Below are positions 18,340 to 26,205 of a stretch of 64,000 bases of DNA, piece by piece. Both the position numbers and the translations under genes were made by a program. The notes beneath the pieces were generated by a model. That model was not told where the DNA came from, made no database searches, and saw nothing but the letters and a program-made list of their open reading frames with translations. The stretch spans positions 1-64,000 of the forward strand of contig JBBDYG010000063.1 of assembly GCA_040901765.1 (NCBI GenBank). Direction: 5' to 3'. Position 1 is the first letter of the stretch. Each line of letters starts with the position of its first letter. Source of the DNA: JBBDYG01 sp040901765. Its GTDB lineage: Bacteria; Planctomycetota; Planctomycetia; Pirellulales; Lacipirellulaceae.

Positions 18340-19334
18340 GCTTTCCGATAGACGTGCCCTTGTTCCACCGCCACGAACCCCAAGCGGTCGTAAAACGCCA
18401 GCGCTTCCGCGTTGTCGGCCATTACTTGGGCTTCTGCCATTGCGTAGCCGCGGCGATTAAGCTCGTTGAAGGCTTCGCTCAATAAGAACGTGGCGCAGCC
18501 CTGCCGGCGTGCGGTCGGACTCACGTAGAGGCCGACCATTCCCGCCGTGCGGAGGCCCCAACTTGTGGCGAGCGGCTCCACGTCCCAGAACCACACCTCG
18601 GCGAGCAGAGCCTGGTCTTGTCGCCGAGTAAGTGTGAACGTCCATCGCTCAAGCTGTCCCAACGTGCAGGCCTCCCACCATGTTGTGGTTGTAGGCAAGT
18701 ACTCAAGCTGAAACGACGTATCGCGGCGCAGGGCGCGCTGCTCGCGGGTGATTGGCGGTCGGAACCGGACGAGGTCGCGATGAAGGATCACCACCCGCGT
18801 CATTTCGCGGTAGCCCAATTGCAAGGCGGCTTCGGTCAAAACACGATCCGAGGCGAGAACGCCCGGCAGTTCGCTGCCTCCATAAAGTCCCAGGTAAAAT
18901 CCATCGAGCGGGCGGATGCCGCCGGCGTACAACACTTTGGCGCCGCGGTCGCGGAGATAGTTCTCGCTCTGCACGAGCAACTCGCGGGGCAAGTCGGTGC
19001 CACGCAATTCGGGCCGGACCATCAGCATCTGGGTCGTGCCGAGATCGGTCGAGAGTTCGGTTTGTGCCTCGTTCGGTCCGAAACCCGCGTGAACGAATCC
19101 GACCGGCCGATCACCATCAATAGCGACAATCAGTCCGTTATGATCGAAGTACGGCTTGGAAAAGACGCACAGTTCCAGCAGCGCGGGAGAGACCGGCTGC
19201 ATCAGACCCCGCATTGGCGGTTGGCTTTTCCAAATCTCGGCTAGCCAAGGCGGGTCTGAATTCTGAAACGGCCGGAAAGAACTCACGACACCTGGCGCCT
19301 CCAAGGCGGTTGGAGCAAGAACGAGCCGCTCCAC
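18336..19334 (-). CDS. tandem GNAT-family N-acetyltransferase
   Basis: A 332-residue protein with two GNAT-like halves. The C-terminal half has the clear acetyl-CoA loop motif VSPTARRQGCATFLLSEAF and the terminal NAEALAFYDRLGFVAV. The N-terminal half has a weaker version around MLMVRPELRGTDLPRELLVQSE and an LDGFYLGLYGGSELPGVLASD segment. Such double-GNAT proteins transfer acetyl groups to small molecules or proteins; the acceptor is unknown. The start is a GTG (19332-19334), without a strong ribosome-binding site, so the exact start is uncertain. The stop falls inside the palindromic repeat. Confidence 0.75.
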   Translation of the reverse strand: MERLVLAPTALEAPGVVSSFRPFQNSDPPWLAEIWKSQPPMRGLMQPVSPALLELCVFSKPYFDHNGLIVAIDGDRPVGFVHAGFGPNEAQTELSTDLGTTQMLMVRPELRGTDLPRELLVQSENYLRDRGAKVLYAGGIRPLDGFYLGLYGGSELPGVLASDRVLTEAALQLGYREMTRVVILHRDLVRFRPPITREQRALRRDTSFQLEYLPTTTTWWEACTLGQLERWTFTLTRRQDQALLAEVWFWDVEPLATSWGLRTAGMVGLYVSPTARRQGCATFLLSEAFNELNRRGYAMAEAQVMADNAEALAFYDRLGFVAVEQGHVYRKA

Positions 19335-19396
19335 TGTAGGACTGTGTGTATCCTACCGGCAAGTCCATCGAGCGCAAAGGTGCGACGCGACCTGCT

Positions 19397-20335
19397 TCAC
19401 GCGGCATCGGAAATGGGAATTCTCGATTTCACCTTCCGCTTGGGCGGTTCGCCCTTCCAGCGGCGGTGAACCCACCAGTATTGCTCCGGCGCCGCAACGA
19501 TAATCCGCTCCAAGCAGCGGGTGTACCATTCCGAAAGCAGTGGCACCGTACCCTGCTGGAAGCTGGGATCGCGTGGATCGATTGCATCGTCGCAACGCAG
19601 ATCGTACTGGAACACTCCCCCCCGTCGGCGAACGTAGCTCACCATTGTGGGAGCCTGAAAGCTCAATGAGAACAACGCCACCGCCTTGTGCGTCGAGGCA
19701 GGCCGGCCGAAGAACTTGACCCAACAGCCCTTGTCGCCGGCATGCTGATCGCCGAGTAGGGCCAGCGTGCCACCTGAGTTTAGCAGCCGCTCGATCTGAT
19801 CGCCGCTGCCGGTCTTGTTGAGAATGTGCTGTCCCGTCCGCCGGCGAAAGTCGTTCACGAACCGATCGAGATACGGGTTATCAAGCCGCCGGGCGACCGA
19901 ATGCGTTGGAAAACCAAGTAGCCCTAGTAGGTAGCCGCCCATTTCGAAGTTGCCGTAGTGGCCCGAGATAACGACCACCGGTCGCCCCGCGAGCATGATC
20001 CGCACGACTTGCTCGATCTCGGGGATGCGCATGTACTGCCGATAGTTCGTGCGGTGTATTTTTCGGGGCGCGTGCGCGATTTCGATCCCCATCAAAAACA
20101 GGTGCCGCCACATGGCCCAGGTAAGCTTTTTGATTTCCGCATTTGTGATTCGCGGAAACGCGGTCCGAAGATTCTCGGCGATCACCCCAGCGCGTGCCGG
20201 CAAAACGTGTGTGAACAACGTTGCCAACCCGCTGGCGAGCTGTTCGCAAACCTCGAGCGGCAACGCCTGCACGATGCACACCAGCACCCGCAGTGCGAAG
20301 TAAGCGACGTAGTCAATAGTGCGGCGGAGAGGCAT
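19397..20335 (-). CDS. LpxL/HtrB-type lysophospholipid/lipid A acyltransferase
   Basis: A 312-residue membrane-associated acyltransferase. The catalytic HX4E motif appears as HYGNFE within VVVISGHYGNFEMGGYLLG, and the second conserved block as GSGDQIERLLNSGGTLALLGDQHAG. The N-terminus has a hydrophobic anchor (YVAYFALRVLVCIVQALPL). In Gram-negative bacteria this family adds secondary acyl chains to lipid A. Its presence fits a planctomycete with an outer membrane and lipid A genes. The acyl chain length cannot be predicted. Confidence 0.88.
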   Translation of the reverse strand: MPLRRTIDYVAYFALRVLVCIVQALPLEVCEQLASGLATLFTHVLPARAGVIAENLRTAFPRITNAEIKKLTWAMWRHLFLMGIEIAHAPRKIHRTNYRQYMRIPEIEQVVRIMLAGRPVVVISGHYGNFEMGGYLLGLLGFPTHSVARRLDNPYLDRFVNDFRRRTGQHILNKTGSGDQIERLLNSGGTLALLGDQHAGDKGCWVKFFGRPASTHKAVALFSLSFQAPTMVSYVRRRGGVFQYDLRCDDAIDPRDPSFQQGTVPLLSEWYTRCLERIIVAAPEQYWWVHRRWKGEPPKRKVKSRIPISDAA

Positions 20336-20507
20336 AGCGGGCAGACGGCAGACGGCAGTATGTTAGCCGCGACGCGACCGTTCTCCCGAAAAACGGTTCG
20401 GAGCGGAGCGCGCAGCAGTGACCATTCGGATGCCAGATTGTGGCAAGTACAAGGCGTCCAACGAAGGGCAGTTTCAGACGGTAGAAACCGTTGAAAGAGC
20501 CGCGGGA

Positions 20508-20822
20508 TTACGCCGCGTCTTCGAATTGCCGAATACGGATGGTGCCGCCGGGGAGATGGGCAATCACTTCCAGTTTTCCGCCGAGTGCTTCGATGATTCG
20601 CTTTAGAGTGCTGATCTGCATATCGTGCTGCGATTCAATCCGCGAGAGAGTAGGCTGCTTGATGCCCAGCACTTCGGCAACCTCCGTTTGCGTCATTCCC
20701 TCAGCCTCGCGTATTTCCGCAAGGAGCATTTCCGCGAGCGTTTCTTTGGCGCGTGCGTCGGCGCGAGCGACCGCTTCTGGTGGCATTTTGTCGCGCAATA
20801 ACTGAAAAGGATGGTGTCCCAT
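20508..20822 (-). CDS. HigA/XRE-type antitoxin
   Basis: A 104-residue protein with an XRE helix-turn-helix at about 43-63 (GMTQTEVAEVLGIKQPTLSRIE) and a C-terminal strand pair (GGKLEVIAHLPGGTIRI). The N-terminal helix contains the alternating Ala/Glu pattern of HigA-like antitoxins. Its ATG overlaps the stop of the upstream toxin remnant by 1 nt (TAATG). The antitoxin is intact although the toxin is not. It probably binds the palindrome at 21185-21204 upstream of the operon. Confidence 0.85.
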   Translation of the reverse strand: MGHHPFQLLRDKMPPEAVARADARAKETLAEMLLAEIREAEGMTQTEVAEVLGIKQPTLSRIESQHDMQISTLKRIIEALGGKLEVIAHLPGGTIRIRQFEDAA

Positions 20823-21177
20823 TAGATTAAACCCTCGTTACGAATCTCTTCCATATACTGGTCATAGAGTCGATCAGCGATCGGAATCATCTGCTCGTAG
20901 AAGCGGTCGTCACCCGTCTTCTCTCCACCAATTAGTAGATCGCTCGGCGGCGCGGATCAAACGCGAAAAAGGTGCGAATCGGTTGCCCGCGATGTTGCGA
21001 GCGCAATTCTTTCAAGTTCGAGTGCTTCGACCCGTAAACGGAATCGGCATGCGGCCGGGACAGCCGAGGCCCAAATCGTTCTAGCAAGCGGACACTGTAA
21101 TCAATCGAAGCCTGGGCATCCGCGTCGAGCTTCGTCCACCAAGCTGCGAATTCGTCAGTATACTCGACTTCCTACAT
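20822..21177 (-). pseudogene. HigB/Gp49-like toxin, inactivated
   Basis: Read on the minus strand from 21177, the first codons are ATG TAG GAA GTC GAG TAT, so codon 2 is a stop. The frame then encodes VEYTDEFAAWWTKLDADAQ and, further on, SKHSNLKELRSQHRGQPIRTF with FAFDPRR after it, typical of HigB/RelE-family phage-derived toxins. Near 20931-20938 one base is missing: ATC TAC TAA replaces the expected ATC-TTA-CTA. After that point a shifted frame reads IGGEKTGDDRFYEQMIPIAD to the TAA at 20822-20824. The distance from the start codon to the original stop is not a multiple of three, which confirms a frameshift. Two independent lesions mean the toxin is dead. Confidence 0.9.
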
Positions 21178-21184
21178 TGTAAGA

Positions 21185-21204
21185 ATATAGCATAAGTGCT
21201 ATAT
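21185..21204. promoter_or_regulatory. candidate HigA operator palindrome
   Basis: ATATAGCA (21185-21192), a TAAG spacer, then TGCTATAT (21197-21204): a perfect 8-bp inverted repeat located 8 nt upstream of the dead toxin start. It overlaps an AT-rich promoter-like stretch. It most likely binds the HTH antitoxin encoded at 20508-20822; this is inference from symmetry and position. Confidence 0.65.
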
Positions 21205-21282
21205 CAGTCAAGGGTCGATTGAAGACAAAGATACCGTGGCGTCAGGATATTGGGACCGAACTCGGCGACCACCGGTAGCGCA

Positions 21283-22365
21283 TTATGCTTGCTTGCGGTT
21301 CTTAAACACCGGGTCCGTTTTCAGCGGCAGCTTCACCGGTTTGCCGCTTTCCGCCGCTTTGTAGATGGCGACGATTATTTCCACCGAGCGACGTCCTTCG
21401 CGGCCGTCGACCGCCGGGGCGCGGTCTTTCTTGATCGCCTCGACGAAGTCGCGGAATTGGATTGCGTGGCCGTGATGGCCAATGGCGGCCGGGTCGCTGG
21501 CGCCGCCGCCGCCGCTTTTTTTCTGCTGCATCGCTTCGAGAATCGCCGCGTCTTGGCGGGACTTCTTGGCGAAGTCCCAGGCCTTGAGGTCTTCTTCCTC
21601 CAACAGCGCGCTCCCTTCGGAGCCGTGAATCTCGATGCGCTTCAGGTAACCGGGGTAGGCGGCGGTGGTGGCTTCGATCGCGCCCAGCGCACCGTTTGCG
21701 AATCGCAACGATGCGACGATCGTGTCTTCGACTTCGATCCGCTCGTGGGCCAGTGTGGCGCTGTAGGCTTGCACTTCCGACACCGGTCCCATGAGCCATG
21801 TGAGAAGATCAACGCTGTGAATGGCCTGGTTCATGAGCGCGCCGCCGCCGTCGAGTGCCCATGTGCCGCGCCACGCGCCGCTGTCGTAGTACTGTTGGGT
21901 GCGGTACCACTTCACAAAAGAGTCGCCCACCGTCAGCTTGCCGAAGCGGCCAGCGTCGATTGCTTGTTTTACCTTGCGGCTCGAATCGTGAAACCGCGAC
22001 GGAAAGATCGCGCCGAGCTTCACGCCATTTTCGTCACAGGCTTTGATGATCCGGTCGCACCGCTTGAGTGTCACTTCGAGGGGTTTTTCAACGATCACGT
22101 GCTTGCCCGCTTTGGCGGCGGCCAGGGCTGGCTCCATGTGCGCGCCGCTCGGCGTGCCGATGGTCACAATGTCCACCTGCGGATCGGCGAGCATCTCGTC
22201 AAGCTTGTGATACGCCCGGCACCCAGTCTCCGCCGCGAGCTTGTCCGCCGCCGCCGGGGATTGGTCGAAGCAGGCCACCAGCTTCGTGCCTTTCACCTCC
22301 GCGATCGCACGCGCGTGAAACCGACTAATCATGCCACAACCAACGATGCCGAATCCAAGTGCCAC
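21283..22365 (-). CDS. Gfo/Idh/MocA-family NAD(P)-dependent oxidoreductase
   Basis: A 360-residue protein with the N-terminal Rossmann fold GFGIVGCGMISRFHARAI and the EKP motif in HVIVEKPLEVT, characteristic of Gfo/Idh/MocA sugar or inositol dehydrogenases. The C-terminal part has the family's open beta-sheet (AIHSVDLLTWLMG). The start is a GTG at 22363-22365, preceded by AGGAGA at a suitable distance. Planctomycetes carry many such genes, often for unusual sugars; no partner here reveals the substrate. Confidence 0.88.
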   Translation of the reverse strand: MALGFGIVGCGMISRFHARAIAEVKGTKLVACFDQSPAAADKLAAETGCRAYHKLDEMLADPQVDIVTIGTPSGAHMEPALAAAKAGKHVIVEKPLEVTLKRCDRIIKACDENGVKLGAIFPSRFHDSSRKVKQAIDAGRFGKLTVGDSFVKWYRTQQYYDSGAWRGTWALDGGGALMNQAIHSVDLLTWLMGPVSEVQAYSATLAHERIEVEDTIVASLRFANGALGAIEATTAAYPGYLKRIEIHGSEGSALLEEEDLKAWDFAKKSRQDAAILEAMQQKKSGGGGASDPAAIGHHGHAIQFRDFVEAIKKDRAPAVDGREGRRSVEIIVAIYKAAESGKPVKLPLKTDPVFKNRKQA

Positions 22366-22426
22366 GAAATGAATCTCCTGTATCTGAGGAAATGAGTCGG
22401 ATAGTATAACGAGGGAAATGCCCGTT

Positions 22427-22471
22427 GTCCGTGGCCCGTCGTCCGTGGCCCGTCGTCCGTGGCCCGTCGTC
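22427..22471. repeat. short tandem repeat GTCCGTGGCCCGTC
   Basis: Three near-identical 14-15-nt units in tandem occupy the leader between the divergent oxidoreductase gene and trmL, followed by a second low-complexity stretch built of 'ACTGAC/TACTGGC' units up to about 22515. Any translation start upstream of 22518 would have to run through these repeats, which supports the start chosen for trmL. Confidence 0.8.
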
Positions 22472-22517
22472 CGTTGCAACGACCACTGACTACTGGCTAC
22501 TGACCACTGGCCACTCT

Positions 22518-23012
22518 ATGCCCGAACCCTACGCCCCACGGCTGCACATCGTGCTTTATCAGCCGGAGATCCCCTACAACGCGGGGAGCGTGGGGCGAAC
22601 CTGCGTGGCAGTGGGGGCGAAATTGTGGATGGTACGGCCATTAGGATTTCGCGTCGATGATTATTACCTGCGTCGCGCAGGCTTGGATTATTGGGAACAC
22701 CTGAATTGGGAGGCAGTGGATGACTGGGCCGAACTCATCGAGCGGCTCGGCGACCTGCAATTCTGGTACTTCACCAAGCACGCACAGCGGAGCTACACCG
22801 ACGTGGCATTTCAAGAGGGTGACGTATTGGTGTTTGGTCGCGAGTCGTCGGGCTTGCCGGAGGAGATTATGCGGCTTGCGCCGGAGGCCCATCTGCTAGT
22901 GCCGATGCGGCCCGAAGTGCGGTGCTTGAATGTTTCCAACACCGTGGCGATTGTGACTTACGAAGCGTTGCGGCAATGGAACGTCGGCAATGCAGTTCCC
23001 CGCCGCGATTGA
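22518..23012 (+). CDS. trmL: tRNA (cytidine/uridine-34-2'-O)-methyltransferase
   Basis: A 164-residue SPOUT-class methyltransferase. The SpoU/TrmL motifs are visible: IPYNAGSVGRTC (motif 1), DVLVFGRESSGLPEEIM (motif 2) and VRCLNVSNTVAIVTYEALRQ (motif 3), the knotted SAM-binding site. TrmL methylates the wobble ribose of certain leucine tRNAs. The length is typical. The ATG at 22518 directly follows the repeat region. It lies 54 nt upstream of murB and may be co-transcribed with it. Confidence 0.9.
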   Translation: MPEPYAPRLHIVLYQPEIPYNAGSVGRTCVAVGAKLWMVRPLGFRVDDYYLRRAGLDYWEHLNWEAVDDWAELIERLGDLQFWYFTKHAQRSYTDVAFQEGDVLVFGRESSGLPEEIMRLAPEAHLLVPMRPEVRCLNVSNTVAIVTYEALRQWNVGNAVPRRD

Positions 23013-23066
23013 CGCCCGGCGTGCTTCCAGTCACCATGATGGCACCACCAGGAGGAGTTTGACCGC

Positions 23067-23945
23067 ATGACAATCGCTACAGGAATGGAAGGGTTCGTAC
23101 GAGCGCAAGAGCCGCTTGCGCCGCTGACGTGGTTTCAGCTTGGCGGCGCGGCGGAGTATTTTTCCGAACCGACTTCGATCGAAGAGTTGCAGAGCCTTGT
23201 AAAGCGCTGTCACGAGGAGAACTTGCACGTTCGCGTGCTGGGTGGCGGTTCAAACATTCTCGTGCGGGACGAAGGGATATCAGGCGTGGTTATCAGCCTC
23301 GATGCGCCCTGTTTCAACGACGTGCGGCTCAACGGCCAGCGGGTAATTACCGGCGGCGCCGCAAAACTCGCTCACGCGATCAGCGCGGCGGTCCGCCACG
23401 GACTTGCGGGGCTGGAATCGTTGGTCGGCATCCCGGGCACAATAGGCGGCGCGCTGCACGGCAACGCGGGCGGTCGCGGCGGCGACATTGGCCAATGGGC
23501 CTGCGGAGCGACTGTAATGACCCGCACCGGCGAGATCATCAAGCGAAAGCGCAACGACCTGGTGTTCGCCTATCGCCAGAGCAGTCTCGATGAATTGGTC
23601 ATCATTTCGGCCGAATTCGAGCTTGAGGAAGACGACCCCGAGCAACTCACCAAGCAAATGCAAAAACTGTGGATCGTGAAGAAGGCGAACCAGCCCATGT
23701 CGCACGAGCGGACGGGAAGCATCTTTCGCAACCCACGCGGCATGAGCGCCGGCATGTTAATCGAACAGGCCGGGATGAAGGGGGCGACTTCGGGCCAAGC
23801 GGAAGTTAGCCAACGTCACGCGAATTTCATCGTCGCCCACGAAGGGGCCACCAGCCAGGACGTGCTCAAACTCATCGATTTAGTCCGCAGCGGGGTGGCC
23901 GAACGGCTAGGAGTCGAACTGGAAACGGATATCGAAATCTGGTAA
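23067..23945 (+). CDS. murB: UDP-N-acetylenolpyruvoylglucosamine reductase
   Basis: A 292-residue FAD enzyme of peptidoglycan precursor synthesis, reducing UDP-GlcNAc-enolpyruvate to UDP-MurNAc. FAD-binding RVLGGGSNILVRDEG and GIPGTIGGALHGNAGGRGGDI are present. The catalytic Ser lies in GSIFRNP, and the C-terminal EVSQRHANFIV carries conserved residues. The length and motif layout fit the shorter (type II) MurB. A strong AGGAGGAG precedes the ATG. The next gene is FtsQ-like, retaining the murB-ftsQ order of dcw clusters and supporting peptidoglycan synthesis in this organism. Confidence 0.95.
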   Translation: MTIATGMEGFVRAQEPLAPLTWFQLGGAAEYFSEPTSIEELQSLVKRCHEENLHVRVLGGGSNILVRDEGISGVVISLDAPCFNDVRLNGQRVITGGAAKLAHAISAAVRHGLAGLESLVGIPGTIGGALHGNAGGRGGDIGQWACGATVMTRTGEIIKRKRNDLVFAYRQSSLDELVIISAEFELEEDDPEQLTKQMQKLWIVKKANQPMSHERTGSIFRNPRGMSAGMLIEQAGMKGATSGQAEVSQRHANFIVAHEGATSQDVLKLIDLVRSGVAERLGVELETDIEIW

Positions 23946-24007
23946 ATGGTCTGCCACCCTAAACAGACGGCACACGGAGTGTGCCTGCGACTAACACGGA
24001 GGCGACG

Positions 24008-24949
24008 ATGGCAGCCCGGAAGATCAAACCCGAATCAAGTCTGCCGAGCACCGGACGGAAGAGCACGCGCAGCCGCGCCCAATGGGCCGCGGCCCTCGCC
24101 GTACTGGGAATGCTAGCGGTTGGCGGCAAGTTCTCGTGGGACAAGTTCGCCACGTCGATTCGCACGCAGCCCCGCTACGTCGTGACGGCCGAGACCATCG
24201 AGATTCCACCGCCGCCCGAGTGGATCCGTCGCGACATCAAGCGCGACGTGCTGCAAGACGTCGGCCTCAATGGCACGCTGTCGATTCTCGACGACCGCGC
24301 GCAATTGCACGAGCGGCTCAATCAGGCGTTTCGGTTCCATCCGTGGGTTCGCTCCGTCGAGCGAATCGAGCTCCAACCGCCGGCGAAGGTGCGGGTCGCG
24401 CTCACCTATCGCAAACCGATCGCTGCCGTTGAAATCGCGTCGCAAGTACAAACCTTGTTGCTCGTGCTCGATGCCGACCTCGTCCGGCTCCCCGAGATGG
24501 ACCTTACCGAGGCGGAAAAACTCTATCTGCCGCGGATTCATGGCATCACCAATCGTCCGCTGGTGGGCGAAACCTGGAACGACGCCCGCGTGGCAGGTGC
24601 GGTGCAACTTGTCACGGCACTCGGCGATGCCTGGACGCGACTCCATCTGGTGGACGTAAACCCGTCGGAGTCGCCGGAGTTAACAAAACAAAGCCGGTTC
24701 TACGTCTACGAACTAGTGGCAACCGGCGGCACGCGGATCGTGTGGGGCGCAGCGCCTGGACAGGAGCCGCCCGGTGAAACGACGTTCCCCGAGAAGCTCA
24801 AGCAGCTAACAGCGTTCGTCGCGCAAAATGGTCCACTGAGTTCCATGTATACCCCCAAGACGATCAACCTGCGGCAAGGCCTGGCCGTCAAGCAACGCAC
24901 AGTCAAACAGTTGAACGCGGCGGCCGACGAAAGTGAAATTCTGAAGTGA
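24008..24949 (+). CDS. FtsQ/DivIB-like POTRA-domain division protein
   Basis: A 313-residue protein with a short basic cytoplasmic tail, one transmembrane helix at about 28-45 (WAAALAVLGMLAVGGKF) and a periplasmic part. The POTRA-like region includes RDVLQDVGLNGTLSILDD then AFRFHPWVRSVERIELQPPAKVRVALTYRKPIA, the family pattern of 'HPWV...V-x-R-x-x-P-x-x-L-x-V-x-v-x-E-R-x-P-x-A'. GGAGG sits just upstream of the chosen ATG at 24008. It is 62 nt after murB. FtsQ normally links FtsB/FtsL to septal synthesis; the role in a phylum reported to lack FtsZ is unclear. Confidence 0.75.
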   Translation: MAARKIKPESSLPSTGRKSTRSRAQWAAALAVLGMLAVGGKFSWDKFATSIRTQPRYVVTAETIEIPPPPEWIRRDIKRDVLQDVGLNGTLSILDDRAQLHERLNQAFRFHPWVRSVERIELQPPAKVRVALTYRKPIAAVEIASQVQTLLLVLDADLVRLPEMDLTEAEKLYLPRIHGITNRPLVGETWNDARVAGAVQLVTALGDAWTRLHLVDVNPSESPELTKQSRFYVYELVATGGTRIVWGAAPGQEPPGETTFPEKLKQLTAFVAQNGPLSSMYTPKTINLRQGLAVKQRTVKQLNAAADESEILK

Positions 24950-25353
24950 TCGCGCAATGGTCCAATCAAATCGGGATATCGTTTTGCATAGTTGGGGTGC
25001 CACTCTACGCCGTTGGCCCGCGTTCCTCCTAAACGATAGCGACTTCAAGCCGGAGGCTTGGCAGCAATTAGCCGGTGGTAAGCGAAAGCGCCACCACCGG
25101 AAATTCAATCGTTAGAAAGGAGCACCCCGGATAGGGGTGCCAGCAACTTCGTTCGACTTCAATTACTGCGACCCCTGCAGGGGTCGTGTAACGGCGATTC
25201 GCTTTCCGGTGGTGCGCTTTGCGACCGCCGGCTAATGGCTGTCATTCTTCGGGTTGAAGAATGTGCTTGTGTCCTCGAGAGTCGGTTGTGGCCCAACGGC
25301 AGCGCGTTATGATGGCAGGGAGTTGAAGCCACCACTCCACTCCGCCTTTCGCC
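24950..25353. other. 404-bp intergenic region with palindromic repeats
   Basis: No gene is supported. Several REP-like palindromes are present: AGCCGGTGGTAAGCG facing CGCCACCACCGG (25070-25098), a GCACCCCGG/GGGGTGCC pair (25121-25141) and CGACCCCTGCAGGGGTCG (25169-25186). A related GGTGGTGCGC copy occurs near 25208. The region separates the ftsQ-like gene from hemQ and probably includes the hemQ promoter. Confidence 0.6.
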
Positions 25354-26205
25354 ATGATGCGTCCCACTTCCGAACCCGCCCAAGAATTCTCGCTCGCCCC
25401 CGCTTCCGGCGGTTGGCATTGCAGCCACCTGTACTACTCGTTCGATCGCCCACAACTCGCGGCGATGTCGCCGGCAGAGATCGCCAAAGGTCGCGAGGAA
25501 TTCATTGCCGCGCTCGATCCCAAGGGAGGCGACGCGCCGCTGCGGTTGCAAGTCTCCATCGTTAGCGGCAACAAAGCCGACTTCGGGCTGATGCTGCTCG
25601 ACCCCGATCCGCTCAAGATCGACGCGGTTCACCAGCGGTTGATGTCGAGCAAGTTAGGCCCCGCGCTGCGGCCAGGGTATTCGTTCGTGTCGGTCACCGA
25701 GATCAGCGAGTACGTGCAGTCGGTCGAGGACTACGGCAAGCGGCTCGTTGCCGAAGGCGAATCCGCCGACAGTCCCGCGTATCAAGCAAAGGTCAATGCC
25801 TACAGCGACCGTCTTGTAAGCATGAACCGCCAGCGGCTCACGCCCGACCTGCCGGCGTACCCCGCGACCTGCTTCTACCCGATGAACAAGAAGCGGAAGG
25901 TCGGCGAGAACTGGTTCACGCTCAGCAAGGAAGAACGCGGCAAGCTCATGGGCGAGCACGCCCGCAGCGGTATGACGTTCGCCGGCAAAGTAACGCAGCT
26001 CATCACCGTCGGCCTCGGCTTCGACGACTGGGAATGGGGCGTCACCCTATGGGCCGCCAACCCCGATTATCTGAAAGAGATCGTCTACCGCATGCGCTTC
26101 GATGAAGCGAGCGCGAGGTACGCGGAGTTCGGGACGTTTTTGGTGGGGTATGTGTGCGCGGCAGAGCGGGTGTTGAGGCACTGCGGAGTTAACGCAACTC
26201 GCTAG
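25354..26205 (+). CDS. hemQ: coproheme decarboxylase (HemQ), chlorite dismutase family
   Basis: A 283-residue protein of the chlorite dismutase superfamily. The C-terminal half carries the HemQ signature FYPMNKKRKVGENWF, with Y175 as the likely redox Tyr, and MGEHARSGM with H202 as proximal heme ligand. GLGFDDWEWGVTLWA follows. HemQ decarboxylates coproheme III to protoheme in the coproporphyrin-dependent pathway. hemB lies 2.75 kb downstream on the same strand, consistent with a heme locus. The last residues (VCAAERVLRHCGVNATR) are unlike typical family ends; they overlap the GIY-YIG gene by 4 nt and lie just after a 28-bp sequence that is duplicated at 28242. Confidence 0.88.
   Translation: MMRPTSEPAQEFSLAPASGGWHCSHLYYSFDRPQLAAMSPAEIAKGREEFIAALDPKGGDAPLRLQVSIVSGNKADFGLMLLDPDPLKIDAVHQRLMSSKLGPALRPGYSFVSVTEISEYVQSVEDYGKRLVAEGESADSPAYQAKVNAYSDRLVSMNRQRLTPDLPAYPATCFYPMNKKRKVGENWFTLSKEERGKLMGEHARSGMTFAGKVTQLITVGLGFDDWEWGVTLWAANPDYLKEIVYRMRFDEASARYAEFGTFLVGYVCAAERVLRHCGVNATR
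26123..26150 (+). repeat. 28-bp direct repeat, copy 1 (3' part of hemQ)
   Basis: The sequence starting CGGAGTTCGGGACG and ending TTTTTGGTGGGGTA encodes AEFGTFLVGY of HemQ. It recurs at 28242-28269 in the same orientation with one mismatch in 28. The two copies bracket the GIY-YIG / truncated PIN / DUF4058 segment. This resembles a gene-end duplication left by integration of the intervening DNA. Confidence 0.85.

Noticed and set aside
22427..22515. Tandem GTCCGTGGCCCGTC units considered as a CRISPR-like array
   Set aside because: Units are contiguous with no spacers, so this is simple tandem repetition.
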